From contig CALGLM010000282.1 of NCBI GenBank assembly GCA_937930275.1, positions 1-5,351 on the forward strand: a stretch of 5,351 bases of DNA, given 5' to 3'. Position 1 is the stretch's first letter. Each line of letters starts with the position of its first letter. Below, piece by piece: positions 1 through 5,351 of this stretch. The notes beneath the pieces are model-generated. The model made no database searches. It was given only the letters and a program-made list of their open reading frames with translations, and was not told where the DNA came from. Source of the DNA: an uncultured Ignavibacteria bacterium. Lineage in GTDB: Bacteria > Bacteroidota > Ignavibacteria > Ignavibacteriales > Melioribacteraceae. The position numbers and the translations under genes are program-made.

Positions 1-1833
1 TATTAAATTAATTTTATCTTCTGGAAGGGCATTGCCTACTATATTATTAATACCTAATTCTTTACCGATTAATTCTGCAGCAACCAGATTATCTCCGGTT
101 AGTAAATAAGTGTTTATCCCGTTTCTTTTTAAATCGGAAACGATTTTTTTTGAATTGGGTTTTATAGTATCGGATAATGAAAAATATCCTGCAATAATAT
201 TGTTAAAAGCTACAATTACAACTGTATTACCGGATAATTCAAGGTCTATAATCTCTTCTAATATTGCATTATCCTTAATTTTTTCCGATTCAATTAACTT
301 TCGGTTTCCGATTATTATATTTGTCCCGTCAATTTCGGCAGAAACGCCAAAACCCGATTTATTCTTAAAATTAGTTACTGTAGTTAAAATTTTATAATCT
401 TTTAAATAGTCTGCTAAAGCTTTAGCAATCGGATGTTCCGATTTACTTTCGACCGATAGAACATATTCTTTAAATAACTTTTCGTTATTAGTAAAAAGTT
501 TTTCATCCTTAATGCTAAATTTTCCGGTTGTCATTGTTCCTGTCTTATCAAAAACTATATCGGTTATTTGTTTTGTGTTTTCCAAAACCTCACCGTTTTT
601 TATTAATATTCCAAATTTTGCTCCTAATCCCGTTCCCACCATAATTGCCGTAGGGGTTGCCAAACCTAATGCACAAGGACATGCAATAATAAGCACGCTT
701 ATAAATCTAATCAATCCGTTTTCAAAAGGATTAATTGATGAGAGAATAAAAGGAGTTAAAAATGCTAAAAGCGCAATTAAAATTACAACCGGAACAAAAA
801 TACTTGCAATTTTATCTGCAAGATTTTGAATAGGAGCTTTAGACCCCTGTGCCGTTTCAATAAGCTTAATAATTTTACCAAGTACGGAGTTATCCCCAAG
901 TTGAGTAACTTTAAATATAATATTTCCGTTAATGTTAATTGTTCCGCCTATAACAAAATTTCCTTCTGACTTATCTACCGGTAAACTTTCGCCTGTTACC
1001 ATGCTCTCGTCAACAGTCGTATTTCCGTTAGTTATTATACCGTCAACCGGTATTATTTCTCCCGGCTTTACAACAACTAAGTCATTAATTGATAGTAGAG
1101 TTGTATCGGTTTTAACCTCTTTTCCGTTTACCAAAATAGTTGAAATATTGGGACGTAGGTTTATTAGTTTTTTTATTGTTTCTTTAGTTTTTTCTTTCGC
1201 TTTTGCTTCTAAAACCTTACCCAATAAAATTAGTGTAATAATTACGGTTGCTGTTTCAAAATAAACATGCTTTGTAGCGTGTGACGGAAGAAACTCCGGA
1301 AAGAGAATAACAAAAGTACTAAACAAATATGCAGAACCTGTACCAATTGATATTAAGGTATTCATATCCGCACTAAATTTCTTTAAATTCTTAAAAAATA
1401 TTGAAAAAAAGCGTTTACCGGAAATAAACACAACCGGAGTAGATAAGATAAAAAGTATTTTATTTATTTGTTGTTTTTGCAAATCACTTATTAAATTGCC
1501 AAAAACCATATCGCTAAGCATACTTACTAAAAAAATGGGAATAGTAAGCAGCAACGCAAAACGAAAATCTTTTTTAAGCTTAATGTAATCAGAACTTTCG
1601 TTTTTTATGCCATCTTGATTTTTTTCATCTGTTACTAATTGATATCCGTATTCCTGCAGAAGTGATGATGCAGTTTTTATATCTGTATTATCATCAATTG
1701 TTATATAAGCTTTTTCGTTAGCAAGGTTTACCGAAACCTCTTTTATCCCTTCAACTTTTTTTAATACTTTTTCAACCCTGCTAACGCAAGCGGCACATGT
1801 CATTCCTTTTACCGGGTATGAAACCTGTTTCAT
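1..1833 (-). CDS. copA: Copper-exporting P1B-type ATPase CopA, 3' end cut by the window
   Basis: Inner-membrane pump that uses ATP to expel Cu(I) (possibly Ag(I)) from the cytoplasm. The 611 visible codons run in frame from the ATG at 1833 to base 1. An N-terminal heavy-metal-associated domain (about residues 3-66) carries GMTCAAC with Cys13 and Cys16. Hydrophobic segments lie near 92-108, 125-142, 158-178 and 191-208. The actuator loop has TGES at 280-283. The next membrane pair (about 344-365 and 376-396) contains the CPC ion site at 385-387. The phosphorylation site is DKTGT at 429-433 (Asp429), followed by the nucleotide-binding SEHP (465-468), a GFG turn at 494-496, and TGDN at 579-582. 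The GDGxND hinge and last two helices, which hold further Cu ligands, lie outside the window. The start overlaps the copZ stop as ATGA. The nearest purine-rich stretch, GGAAG, sits only one base from the ATG, so translation probably depends on coupling to copZ. CPC plus a CxxC domain favours Cu(I) over Zn or Cd. Confidence 0.96.
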   Translation of the reverse strand, partial: MKQVSYPVKGMTCAACVSRVEKVLKKVEGIKEVSVNLANEKAYITIDDNTDIKTASSLLQEYGYQLVTDEKNQDGIKNESSDYIKLKKDFRFALLLTIPIFLVSMLSDMVFGNLISDLQKQQINKILFILSTPVVFISGKRFFSIFFKNLKKFSADMNTLISIGTGSAYLFSTFVILFPEFLPSHATKHVYFETATVIITLILLGKVLEAKAKEKTKETIKKLINLRPNISTILVNGKEVKTDTTLLSINDLVVVKPGEIIPVDGIITNGNTTVDESMVTGESLPVDKSEGNFVIGGTININGNIIFKVTQLGDNSVLGKIIKLIETAQGSKAPIQNLADKIASIFVPVVILIALLAFLTPFILSSINPFENGLIRFISVLIIACPCALGLATPTAIMVGTGLGAKFGILIKNGEVLENTKQITDIVFDKTGTMTTGKFSIKDEKLFTNNEKLFKEYVLSVESKSEHPIAKALADYLKDYKILTTVTNFKNKSGFGVSAEIDGTNIIIGNRKLIESEKIKDNAILEEIIDLELSGNTVVIVAFNNIIAGYFSLSDTIKPNSKKIVSDLKRNGINTYLLTGDNLVAAELIGKELGINNIVGNALPEDKINLI

Positions 1834-2030
1834 TCTTCCGGTTTATATCCTGCTTCTTCAATGGCTTCTTTAATAGCTCCTAAACTTACAGCATCCGGAT
1901 TGTAAGTTACGGTCGCTTTTCCTACTTCAACTTTATACTCGGCTAACGGTAGTTTTTTTAGTTCTATTTCTACTGCTTTAACACAATGCATACAACTCAT
2001 GCCGATTATTTTAATTTCAACTTTTTCCAT
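1830..2030 (-). CDS. copZ: CopZ-like copper chaperone (single heavy-metal-associated domain)
   Basis: A 66-residue cytosolic protein made of one heavy-metal-associated (HMA) domain with the usual beta-alpha-beta-beta-alpha-beta size. The metal loop is GMSCMHC at 10-16, with Cys13 and Cys16 as expected Cu(I) ligands and His15 between them. The family carries Cu(I) to the matching N-terminal domain of CopA, whose own CxxC also falls at residues 13 and 16. The start is supported by AGG at 2038-2040, seven bases before the ATG; its first two bases are the last two of the cstA stop codon TAG. The stop TGA overlaps the copA ATG by four bases (ATGA). Tight packing between cstA and copA points to co-translation. 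A mercury-binding MerP-like role is possible for this fold, but there is no signal peptide and the neighbour is a CPC-type copper ATPase, so a copper chaperone is the better reading. Confidence 0.88.
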   Translation of the reverse strand: MEKVEIKIIGMSCMHCVKAVEIELKKLPLAEYKVEVGKATVTYNPDAVSLGAIKEAIEEAGYKPEE

Positions 2031-2038
2031 ATTTTAAC

Positions 2039-3478
2039 CTAAAAATTTGTTGGTGATTTTTTTAATAAAAAATTGTTTATCAGATAATATAATGCTCCGA
2101 TAAGCAAAATAAAAATTGTTGTAATAATTGCAACATTATAATTTAAAGCAAATCCTTCGGGAGCAACTAATATATAACTTAAACAAACAGCAGACATAAA
2201 AAGTGCCGGAATTAATGAAATCCAATAATTTTTATGTTCTCTTAATAAATATACAGTTATTGCCCAAAGTGTAATAACTGATAAAGATTGGTTTATCCAA
2301 GCAAAATAACGCCATATAACATCAAATCTGACTTGAGTTAATATAAATGCAATAACAAATAATGGGATTGCTAAAATTAATCTATTTTTTAGCGAAACTT
2401 GACTAAAATTAAAAAAATCGGCTAAAGTTAATCGAGCACTTCTAAATGCTGTATCACCGGTAGTAATAGGGCAGGCAACAACGCCGAGTAATGCTAAAGC
2501 GCCTCCTATTTTCCCCATTAATGATGTGGAAATTAAATTTACAATATATGCAGCGTTTCCTTGATGTTCGGTCATTATAGAATTTAACTCTTTTACGGTA
2601 CCAAAAAAGCCCATGGCAACCGCAGCCCAAATTAAAGCAACTAATCCTTCGGATAGCATTGCGCCGTAAAAAACTCTTCTTCCGTATTTTTCATTAGTTA
2701 TACAACGTGCCATCATAGGAGACTGGGTTGCATGGAATCCGCTAATTGCCCCGCATGCAATTGTTACAAATAACATCGGAAATATTGGGAATTTTTCGGG
2801 ATTTGAATGTAAGTTAACTAAATTTGAAATAGTTAATTCTGGAATTTTTACTCCGTTGTATAGCATTGTAAACGAAATTCCGACAGCCATAATTAATAAC
2901 GCAAGCCCAAAAATAGGGTAAATTTTGGCAATTAATTTATCTATTGGTAATAGTGTAGCCAAAACGTAATATATAAAAATAACGATAACCCAAAAAGTAT
3001 AATCTAAATAATCGGGAGTTATCATTGTTAAAATTTTTGCGGGACCCATTATAAAAACGGCACCTACTAAAACTAATAAAACTAAAGTTACTATAGTTGT
3101 TAATATTTTTGTTTTGTTGCCTAAGTATTCTCCTATTAATTCGGGTAAACTTTGTCCCTTCATTCTTAACGACATCATTCCCGATAAAAAATCGTGCATT
3201 GCCCCTGCAAAAATACAACCAAAAGTAATCCATAAAAACGCAACGGGTCCCCACGTTGCACCTGCAACTGCTCCGAATATAGGTCCTAAACCCGCAATAT
3301 TAAGAAACTGAATTAAAAATATTTTGTACCAAGGTAAAGGTACATAATCAACACCATCTTTAAGTGAAATAGCAGGGGTAGTTTTACTTTCGTCTGTTTC
3401 AAAAACCTTTTCTAAATACTTGGCGTATGTAAAATAACTACCTATCAATAAAAGAGCGGAAACTAAAAAAGTAATCAT
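2039..3478 (-). CDS. cstA: CstA-family carbon starvation transporter (short form)
   Basis: Polytopic inner-membrane protein of 479 residues. In E. coli, CstA and its relative BtsT take up pyruvate; CstA has also been linked to peptide uptake, notably in Campylobacter. Family hallmarks are clear: NIAGLGPIFGA (60-70), GAMHDFLSGMMSLR (92-105), GFHATQSPMMARC (247-259), ITTGDTAFRSAR (338-349) and RYFAWINQSL (390-399). About a dozen hydrophobic segments are visible, starting with residues 2-19 and ending with 449-470, then a short Lys-containing tail. It is much shorter than E. coli CstA (about 700 residues) and matches the compact form common outside enterics; no frameshift is seen. The ATG at 3478 has no good Shine-Dalgarno sequence and directly abuts an inverted repeat (3479-3526). 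The stop TAG lies 8 bases before copZ, so the two are probably co-transcribed. The substrate cannot be read from sequence; pyruvate or a small peptide is the default guess. Confidence 0.95.
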   Translation of the reverse strand: MITFLVSALLLIGSYFTYAKYLEKVFETDESKTTPAISLKDGVDYVPLPWYKIFLIQFLNIAGLGPIFGAVAGATWGPVAFLWITFGCIFAGAMHDFLSGMMSLRMKGQSLPELIGEYLGNKTKILTTIVTLVLLVLVGAVFIMGPAKILTMITPDYLDYTFWVIVIFIYYVLATLLPIDKLIAKIYPIFGLALLIMAVGISFTMLYNGVKIPELTISNLVNLHSNPEKFPIFPMLFVTIACGAISGFHATQSPMMARCITNEKYGRRVFYGAMLSEGLVALIWAAVAMGFFGTVKELNSIMTEHQGNAAYIVNLISTSLMGKIGGALALLGVVACPITTGDTAFRSARLTLADFFNFSQVSLKNRLILAIPLFVIAFILTQVRFDVIWRYFAWINQSLSVITLWAITVYLLREHKNYWISLIPALFMSAVCLSYILVAPEGFALNYNVAIITTIFILLIGALYYLINNFLLKKSPTNF

Positions 3479-3526
3479 TTATTGTACCGATAAATTTATA
3501 AAACATATTATAAATTAGTACAATAA
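3479..3526. repeat. Nested inverted repeat ending at the cstA start codon
   Basis: Outer arms TTATTGTAC (3479-3487) and GTACAATAA (3518-3526) are exact 9-base reverse complements. Inside them a second pair, AATTTATAA (3493-3501) and TTATAAATT (3508-3516), is again exact over 9 bases around a 6-base loop (3502-3507). The arms are joined by 5 bases on one side and 1 on the other, so the whole could fold as an 18-pair stem with an asymmetric bulge. In the minus-strand transcript the last stem base is immediately followed by the cstA AUG. No T-run follows in that direction, so it does not look like a terminator for bshB1. It could be an RNA hairpin masking the start, or a DNA operator. A TATAAT (minus strand, 3507-3512) lies within the inner right arm, but without a well-placed -35. 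Confidence 0.6.
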
Positions 3527-3544
3527 TTTTTAATTAACAAACAA

Positions 3545-4261
3545 TTACTTAAGTAAACTTTTAAAATCAAAGTCCAACGATTCTTCACAATAAAAAGGTT
3601 CACCATATTCTTTGTTTATTTTAAATCCGAAATATCGCGCTTTTGCTTCAATTGCTTTAAGAAATCCGGGTTGACTGATAAAAGTTTCCGGTTCTTCACT
3701 TTTTGGATCATAAAATTGTGTTTTATATGCCAAAATAGATTGCATCTTAATTTCAATATAATTAGATATATCATTAATAAATGTTGGCGTAAATTCATAC
3801 GTCATCATAAAATAGAATAGTTTGTAAGGGCGATAAGCTTCTTGCGATTTGCCGTTAAAGTTTGTTTTTATTTTCGGTAGTCCCGAAAAAAAATACGCCT
3901 CTTTTGCTAAAAGTCCGGCACCAATATGATCCGGATGTCTATCGTTAAAATAGGGAGCAAAAATTATTTTCGGTTTTGTTTTACGAATTTCCGTAATCAT
4001 ATTATTTAAGTATTTATCGCTAAATTTAACTTTTCCGTCAGGTATTTTTAAATTAGTACGGTAAGAAATGTTTAATATTTTGGAGGCTTCAGTCGCTTCT
4101 TTTTTTCTTGTCGCTTTGGTACCTCTTGTTCCTAATTCTCCTTGTGTTAAATCAACAATACCTACCTTATAACCGTTATCTGTAAATTTTGCAATAGTCC
4201 CCCCTATTGAAATTTCGGCATCATCAGGGTGAGCGGTAAAAATTAAAACATCAAGATTCAT
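3545..4261 (-). CDS. bshB1: Bacillithiol biosynthesis deacetylase BshB1
   Basis: Zinc-dependent, LmbE/PIG-L-fold cytosolic enzyme that removes the acetyl group from GlcNAc-malate, giving GlcN-malate, the second step of bacillithiol synthesis. The protein has 238 residues, the usual family length. The N-terminal strand leads into AHPDD (10-14), with His11 and Asp14 as zinc ligands and Asp13 as the likely general base. GELGTRGT (41-48) is the conserved substrate loop, and RHPDH (108-112) supplies the third ligand, His112. The C-terminal half contains AYKTQF (178-183), a PETFISQPGF stretch (191-200) and KEYGEPF (217-223), which favour BshB1 over generic LmbE proteins. The start chosen is the ATG at 4261 with AGGA six bases upstream; a TTG at 4291 would add ten residues but places extra sequence before a canonical family N-terminus. 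bshA and bshC are not in this window. The gene probably heads the minus-strand unit with cstA, copZ and copA. Confidence 0.93.
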   Translation of the reverse strand: MNLDVLIFTAHPDDAEISIGGTIAKFTDNGYKVGIVDLTQGELGTRGTKATRKKEATEASKILNISYRTNLKIPDGKVKFSDKYLNNMITEIRKTKPKIIFAPYFNDRHPDHIGAGLLAKEAYFFSGLPKIKTNFNGKSQEAYRPYKLFYFMMTYEFTPTFINDISNYIEIKMQSILAYKTQFYDPKSEEPETFISQPGFLKAIEAKARYFGFKINKEYGEPFYCEESLDFDFKSLLK

Positions 4262-4267
4262 CTTCAA

Positions 4268-4271
4268 TCCT
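4268..4271 (-). promoter_or_regulatory. Ribosome binding site of bshB1 (decides the start)
   Basis: On the minus strand AGGA lies six bases before the ATG at 4261. It falls inside the ten-codon extension that would arise from the upstream TTG at 4291, which has no comparable site. This supports ATG 4261 as the true start. Confidence 0.7.
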
Positions 4272-4330
4272 ATATTTTTATAGTTAAACAAAATTTAAGA
4301 TGTTAAAGTTTACAAATTATTTAATTGTTT

Positions 4331-4362
4331 CAAAATTAAAAGAGTGTGTATTATTTTGCAAA
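4331..4362 (-). promoter_or_regulatory. Candidate Bacteroidota-type promoter for bshB1
   Basis: Read on the minus strand, TTTG (4359-4362) is followed after 20 bases by TAATTTTG (4331-4338). This matches the Bacteroidota primary-sigma consensus of a -33 TTTG and a -7 TAnnTTTG, with spacing in the expected range. Transcription would begin roughly at 4325, giving a leader of about 60 bases before the bshB1 ATG. In such AT-rich DNA a chance match is possible, but the position is right. Confidence 0.5.
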
Positions 4363-4441
4363 GTAATCTCAAAATGATACAATTTAAATGGCAGAAATTT
4401 TTACCTAAAGGATTAAAAACTAATAACAATAAATTTTAAAA

Positions 4442-4479
4442 TGTAAAACGGAAGGTGATTTTTAATAGAAAGTTTTACA
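4442..4479. repeat. Inverted repeat in the intergenic region
   Basis: TGTAAAAC (4442-4449) and GTTTTACA (4472-4479) are exact reverse complements separated by 22 bases. With a small bulge, the pairing can be extended by AAAA (4438-4441) with TTTT (4482-4485). It may be an operator with two half-sites or a weak hairpin; AT-rich sequence makes chance a real alternative. Confidence 0.35.
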
Positions 4480-4595
4480 AATTTTGAACAAATCTTTATA
4501 ATAATATAAGATTATGCTAAAAATATTAATAAATTTTTCGATAGTAATTTAGCGGAAATTATTAGATTTACATTCAATTTTTTGAAGTATTAAAC

Positions 4596-4611
4596 TGGCA
4601 TAAAATTTGGT
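4596..4611 (+). promoter_or_regulatory. Sigma-54-like promoter element upstream of the thioester-protein gene
   Basis: TGGCATAAAATTTGGT resembles the -24/-12 element TGGCAC-N5-TTGCW. The spacing of the two GG/GC positions is correct (ten bases), and TGGCA and TTG match. The key -12 GC is GG here, so activity is uncertain. A start near 4622 would leave a leader of about 40 bases. The same bases also contain TAAAATTTG, one base longer than the Bacteroidota -7 motif, with a TTTG at 4581-4584 that is too close, so a housekeeping promoter reading is no better. Confidence 0.3.
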
Positions 4612-4652
4612 CTTACTTAGCGTTATAAATAGAAAAATTAATTAACATAAAA

Positions 4653-4658
4653 GGGAAG
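4653..4658 (+). promoter_or_regulatory. Ribosome binding site of the thioester-protein gene
   Basis: GGGAAG lies three bases before the ATG at 4662, close to but slightly short of the ideal spacing. It is the only purine-rich, SD-like stretch nearby and the ATG is followed by a typical signal peptide, so the start is well supported. Confidence 0.6.
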
Positions 4659-4661
4659 TAA

Positions 4662-5351
4662 ATGCAAAAAATATCAACTACATTGTTCTTACTTTTAGCG
4701 TTGTTTGTATATTCAACTGCGATTTATGCAACAACAGATTCAACAAATGCAAAAGGTAATACCGAATTACCTAAAAGTTTTTTCCAAAATTCGGCAAAAT
4801 TTGGAGAAAGTTCGGCAGTAGCAAAAGTATTAGGTACAAACAAGGGTGTAAATGTAAAATTTACAAACCCATACACATCAAGTCAGCTTAATGTTTTTGC
4901 CGGTACTTTTAAGGGAGAAATAAATAGCCAAACGAATATCAATTTTTATTGTATTGATATTTCACACAATTTAGTATATTGGACAAGTAGCCAGCCACAT
5001 ACTTATGTTGATGCCGGTAATACTCCTGCCCAAATTACTTATATTTTAAACAACTATTATCCGTATAAAGGGCTTTCTTATCCTGGTGCTTTAACCGAAA
5101 CAAAAGAAGCCGCAGCAGTTCAAATTGCAATATGGCACTTTGCAGACGGAGTAAATGCTAATACTGTTGATGTTGCTGATGTTAAAGCAAGAGCTTTACA
5201 GATTATTGCCGATGCTGATGCACATTCAGGAACAACTCAACCGGTTGCAACTTTGGTAATTAACCCGGGTTCAACAGAAAAATATGTCGGTGAAGTTGCT
5301 ACAATGCGTGTTTATGCTTATAACGAAACAGGTATTGCGTTGCCAAATGTA
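4662..5351 (+). CDS. Secreted thioester-domain (TQXA-type) surface protein, 3' end cut by the window
   Basis: The visible 230 codons stay open to the last base. Residues 1-23 form a signal peptide: Lys3, a hydrophobic core (8-17) and a likely cleavage after IYA (21-23). Residues about 60-190 resemble the thioester (TQXA) domain. Cys97 sits in FYCID (95-99), ILNNYYPY (128-135) follows, and Gln154 lies in AAVQIAIWHFADG (151-163). In known members, Cys and Gln at these two motifs form an internal thioester that can bond covalently to host or surface amines, making the protein a chemical-harpoon adhesin. The classic Thr before the Gln is Val here, which fits the looser hydrophobic-Gln pattern of the family. 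From about residue 195 a beta-rich stretch (ATLVINPG, then VATMRVYAYNETGIALPNV at 212-230) looks like the start of an Ig-like or invasin-type repeat. The anchor is not visible; in this kind of organism a C-terminal type IX secretion signal is one possibility. The gene is divergent from bshB1. Confidence 0.82.
   Translation, partial: MQKISTTLFLLLALFVYSTAIYATTDSTNAKGNTELPKSFFQNSAKFGESSAVAKVLGTNKGVNVKFTNPYTSSQLNVFAGTFKGEINSQTNINFYCIDISHNLVYWTSSQPHTYVDAGNTPAQITYILNNYYPYKGLSYPGALTETKEAAAVQIAIWHFADGVNANTVDVADVKARALQIIADADAHSGTTQPVATLVINPGSTEKYVGEVATMRVYAYNETGIALPNV

Larger units (their letters stand above)
4262..4661. other. Divergent intergenic region between bshB1 and the thioester-protein gene
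   Basis: Four hundred very AT-rich bases with no credible coding frame; all frames break into short pieces. It should hold the promoters of both divergent genes. On the bshB1 side there is a TTTG/TAATTTTG pair (4331-4362, minus strand). On the other side there is a sigma-54-like element (4596-4611) and a GGGAAG ribosome binding site (4653-4658). In the middle there is an 8-base inverted repeat (4442-4449 with 4472-4479) and a small palindrome (4573-4586). No RNA gene or terminator was recognised. Confidence 0.7.

Noticed and set aside
110..1264. Three plus-strand open frames (110-397, 512-829, 932-1264)
   Set aside because: All are antisense to copA, whose own frame carries every P-type ATPase motif in order; the plus-strand translations show no domain, no ribosome binding site and atypical composition.
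2937..3311. Open frames at 2937-3254 (minus) and 3114-3311 (plus)
   Set aside because: Both lie inside cstA in other frames, and the cstA frame is unbroken with conserved family motifs across this stretch.
3507..3512. Minus-strand TATAAT as a sigma-70 promoter for cstA
   Set aside because: No -35 is found at 16-18 bases upstream (the nearest TTG-type match gives a spacing of about 22), and TATAAT by itself is common in such AT-rich sequence.
3479..3526. Intrinsic terminator after bshB1
   Set aside because: The hairpin is AT-rich and is followed in the bshB1 direction by the cstA ATG rather than a T-run; a T-run exists only on the plus-strand side, where no transcript is expected.
3616..3798. 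Minus-strand 60-codon open frame
   Set aside because: It is an out-of-frame reading within bshB1 with no motif or start signal.
4262..4291. Longer bshB1 start at TTG 4291
   Set aside because: It adds ten residues ahead of a canonical N-terminus, lacks a ribosome binding site, and the AGGA for ATG 4261 lies within it.
4374..4439. 21-codon plus-strand small open frame starting MIQFKWQKF
   Set aside because: There is no Shine-Dalgarno sequence, it overlaps the probable bshB1 promoter region only loosely and is short enough to arise by chance in this AT-rich gap; no basis for calling it a gene.

Overview
The window is AT-rich DNA (roughly one third G+C by eye) that fits a Bacteroidota/Chlorobiota-type (FCB group) Gram-negative bacterium, possibly an Ignavibacteria-like lineage. 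The evidence is indirect: a bacillithiol deacetylase of the BshB1 type, a short CstA, a TTTG/TAnnTTTG-type promoter upstream of bshB1, and a long secreted surface protein starting at the right edge. No rRNA or housekeeping marker is present, so the placement is an inference.

Layout. Four genes lie head to tail on the minus strand. In transcription order they are bshB1 (4261 down to 3545), cstA (3478 to 2039), a copZ-like metallochaperone (2030 to 1830) and copA, a Cu(I) P-type ATPase that runs off the left edge (1833 to 1). The last three are tightly packed: 8 bases separate cstA from copZ, and copZ and copA share an ATGA overlap. The 66-base gap between bshB1 and cstA holds a nested inverted repeat that ends exactly at the cstA start codon. 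A non-coding, very AT-rich stretch of 400 bases (4262-4661) then separates bshB1 from a divergent plus-strand gene at 4662. That gene encodes a secreted thioester-domain protein and is cut by the right edge after 230 codons.

How the genes may work together. CopZ and CopA form a standard cytosolic chaperone plus Cu(I) export pump. Bacillithiol, the thiol made through BshB1, is known in Firmicutes to help buffer Cu(I) alongside CopZ, so a shared transcript with copper export makes sense. CstA, a pyruvate or peptide uptake transporter, is the unexpected partner. The divergent gene encodes a likely adhesin with the Cys and Gln of an internal thioester bond. Such domains are best known from Gram-positive surface proteins, so it is the most eye-catching protein here.

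No mobile element, CRISPR array, tRNA, rRNA or frameshift was seen. All genes have intact reading frames within the window. I did not find a convincing wholly new system. The strongest leads are the thioester protein, the hairpin at the cstA start and the cstA-copper-bacillithiol grouping.
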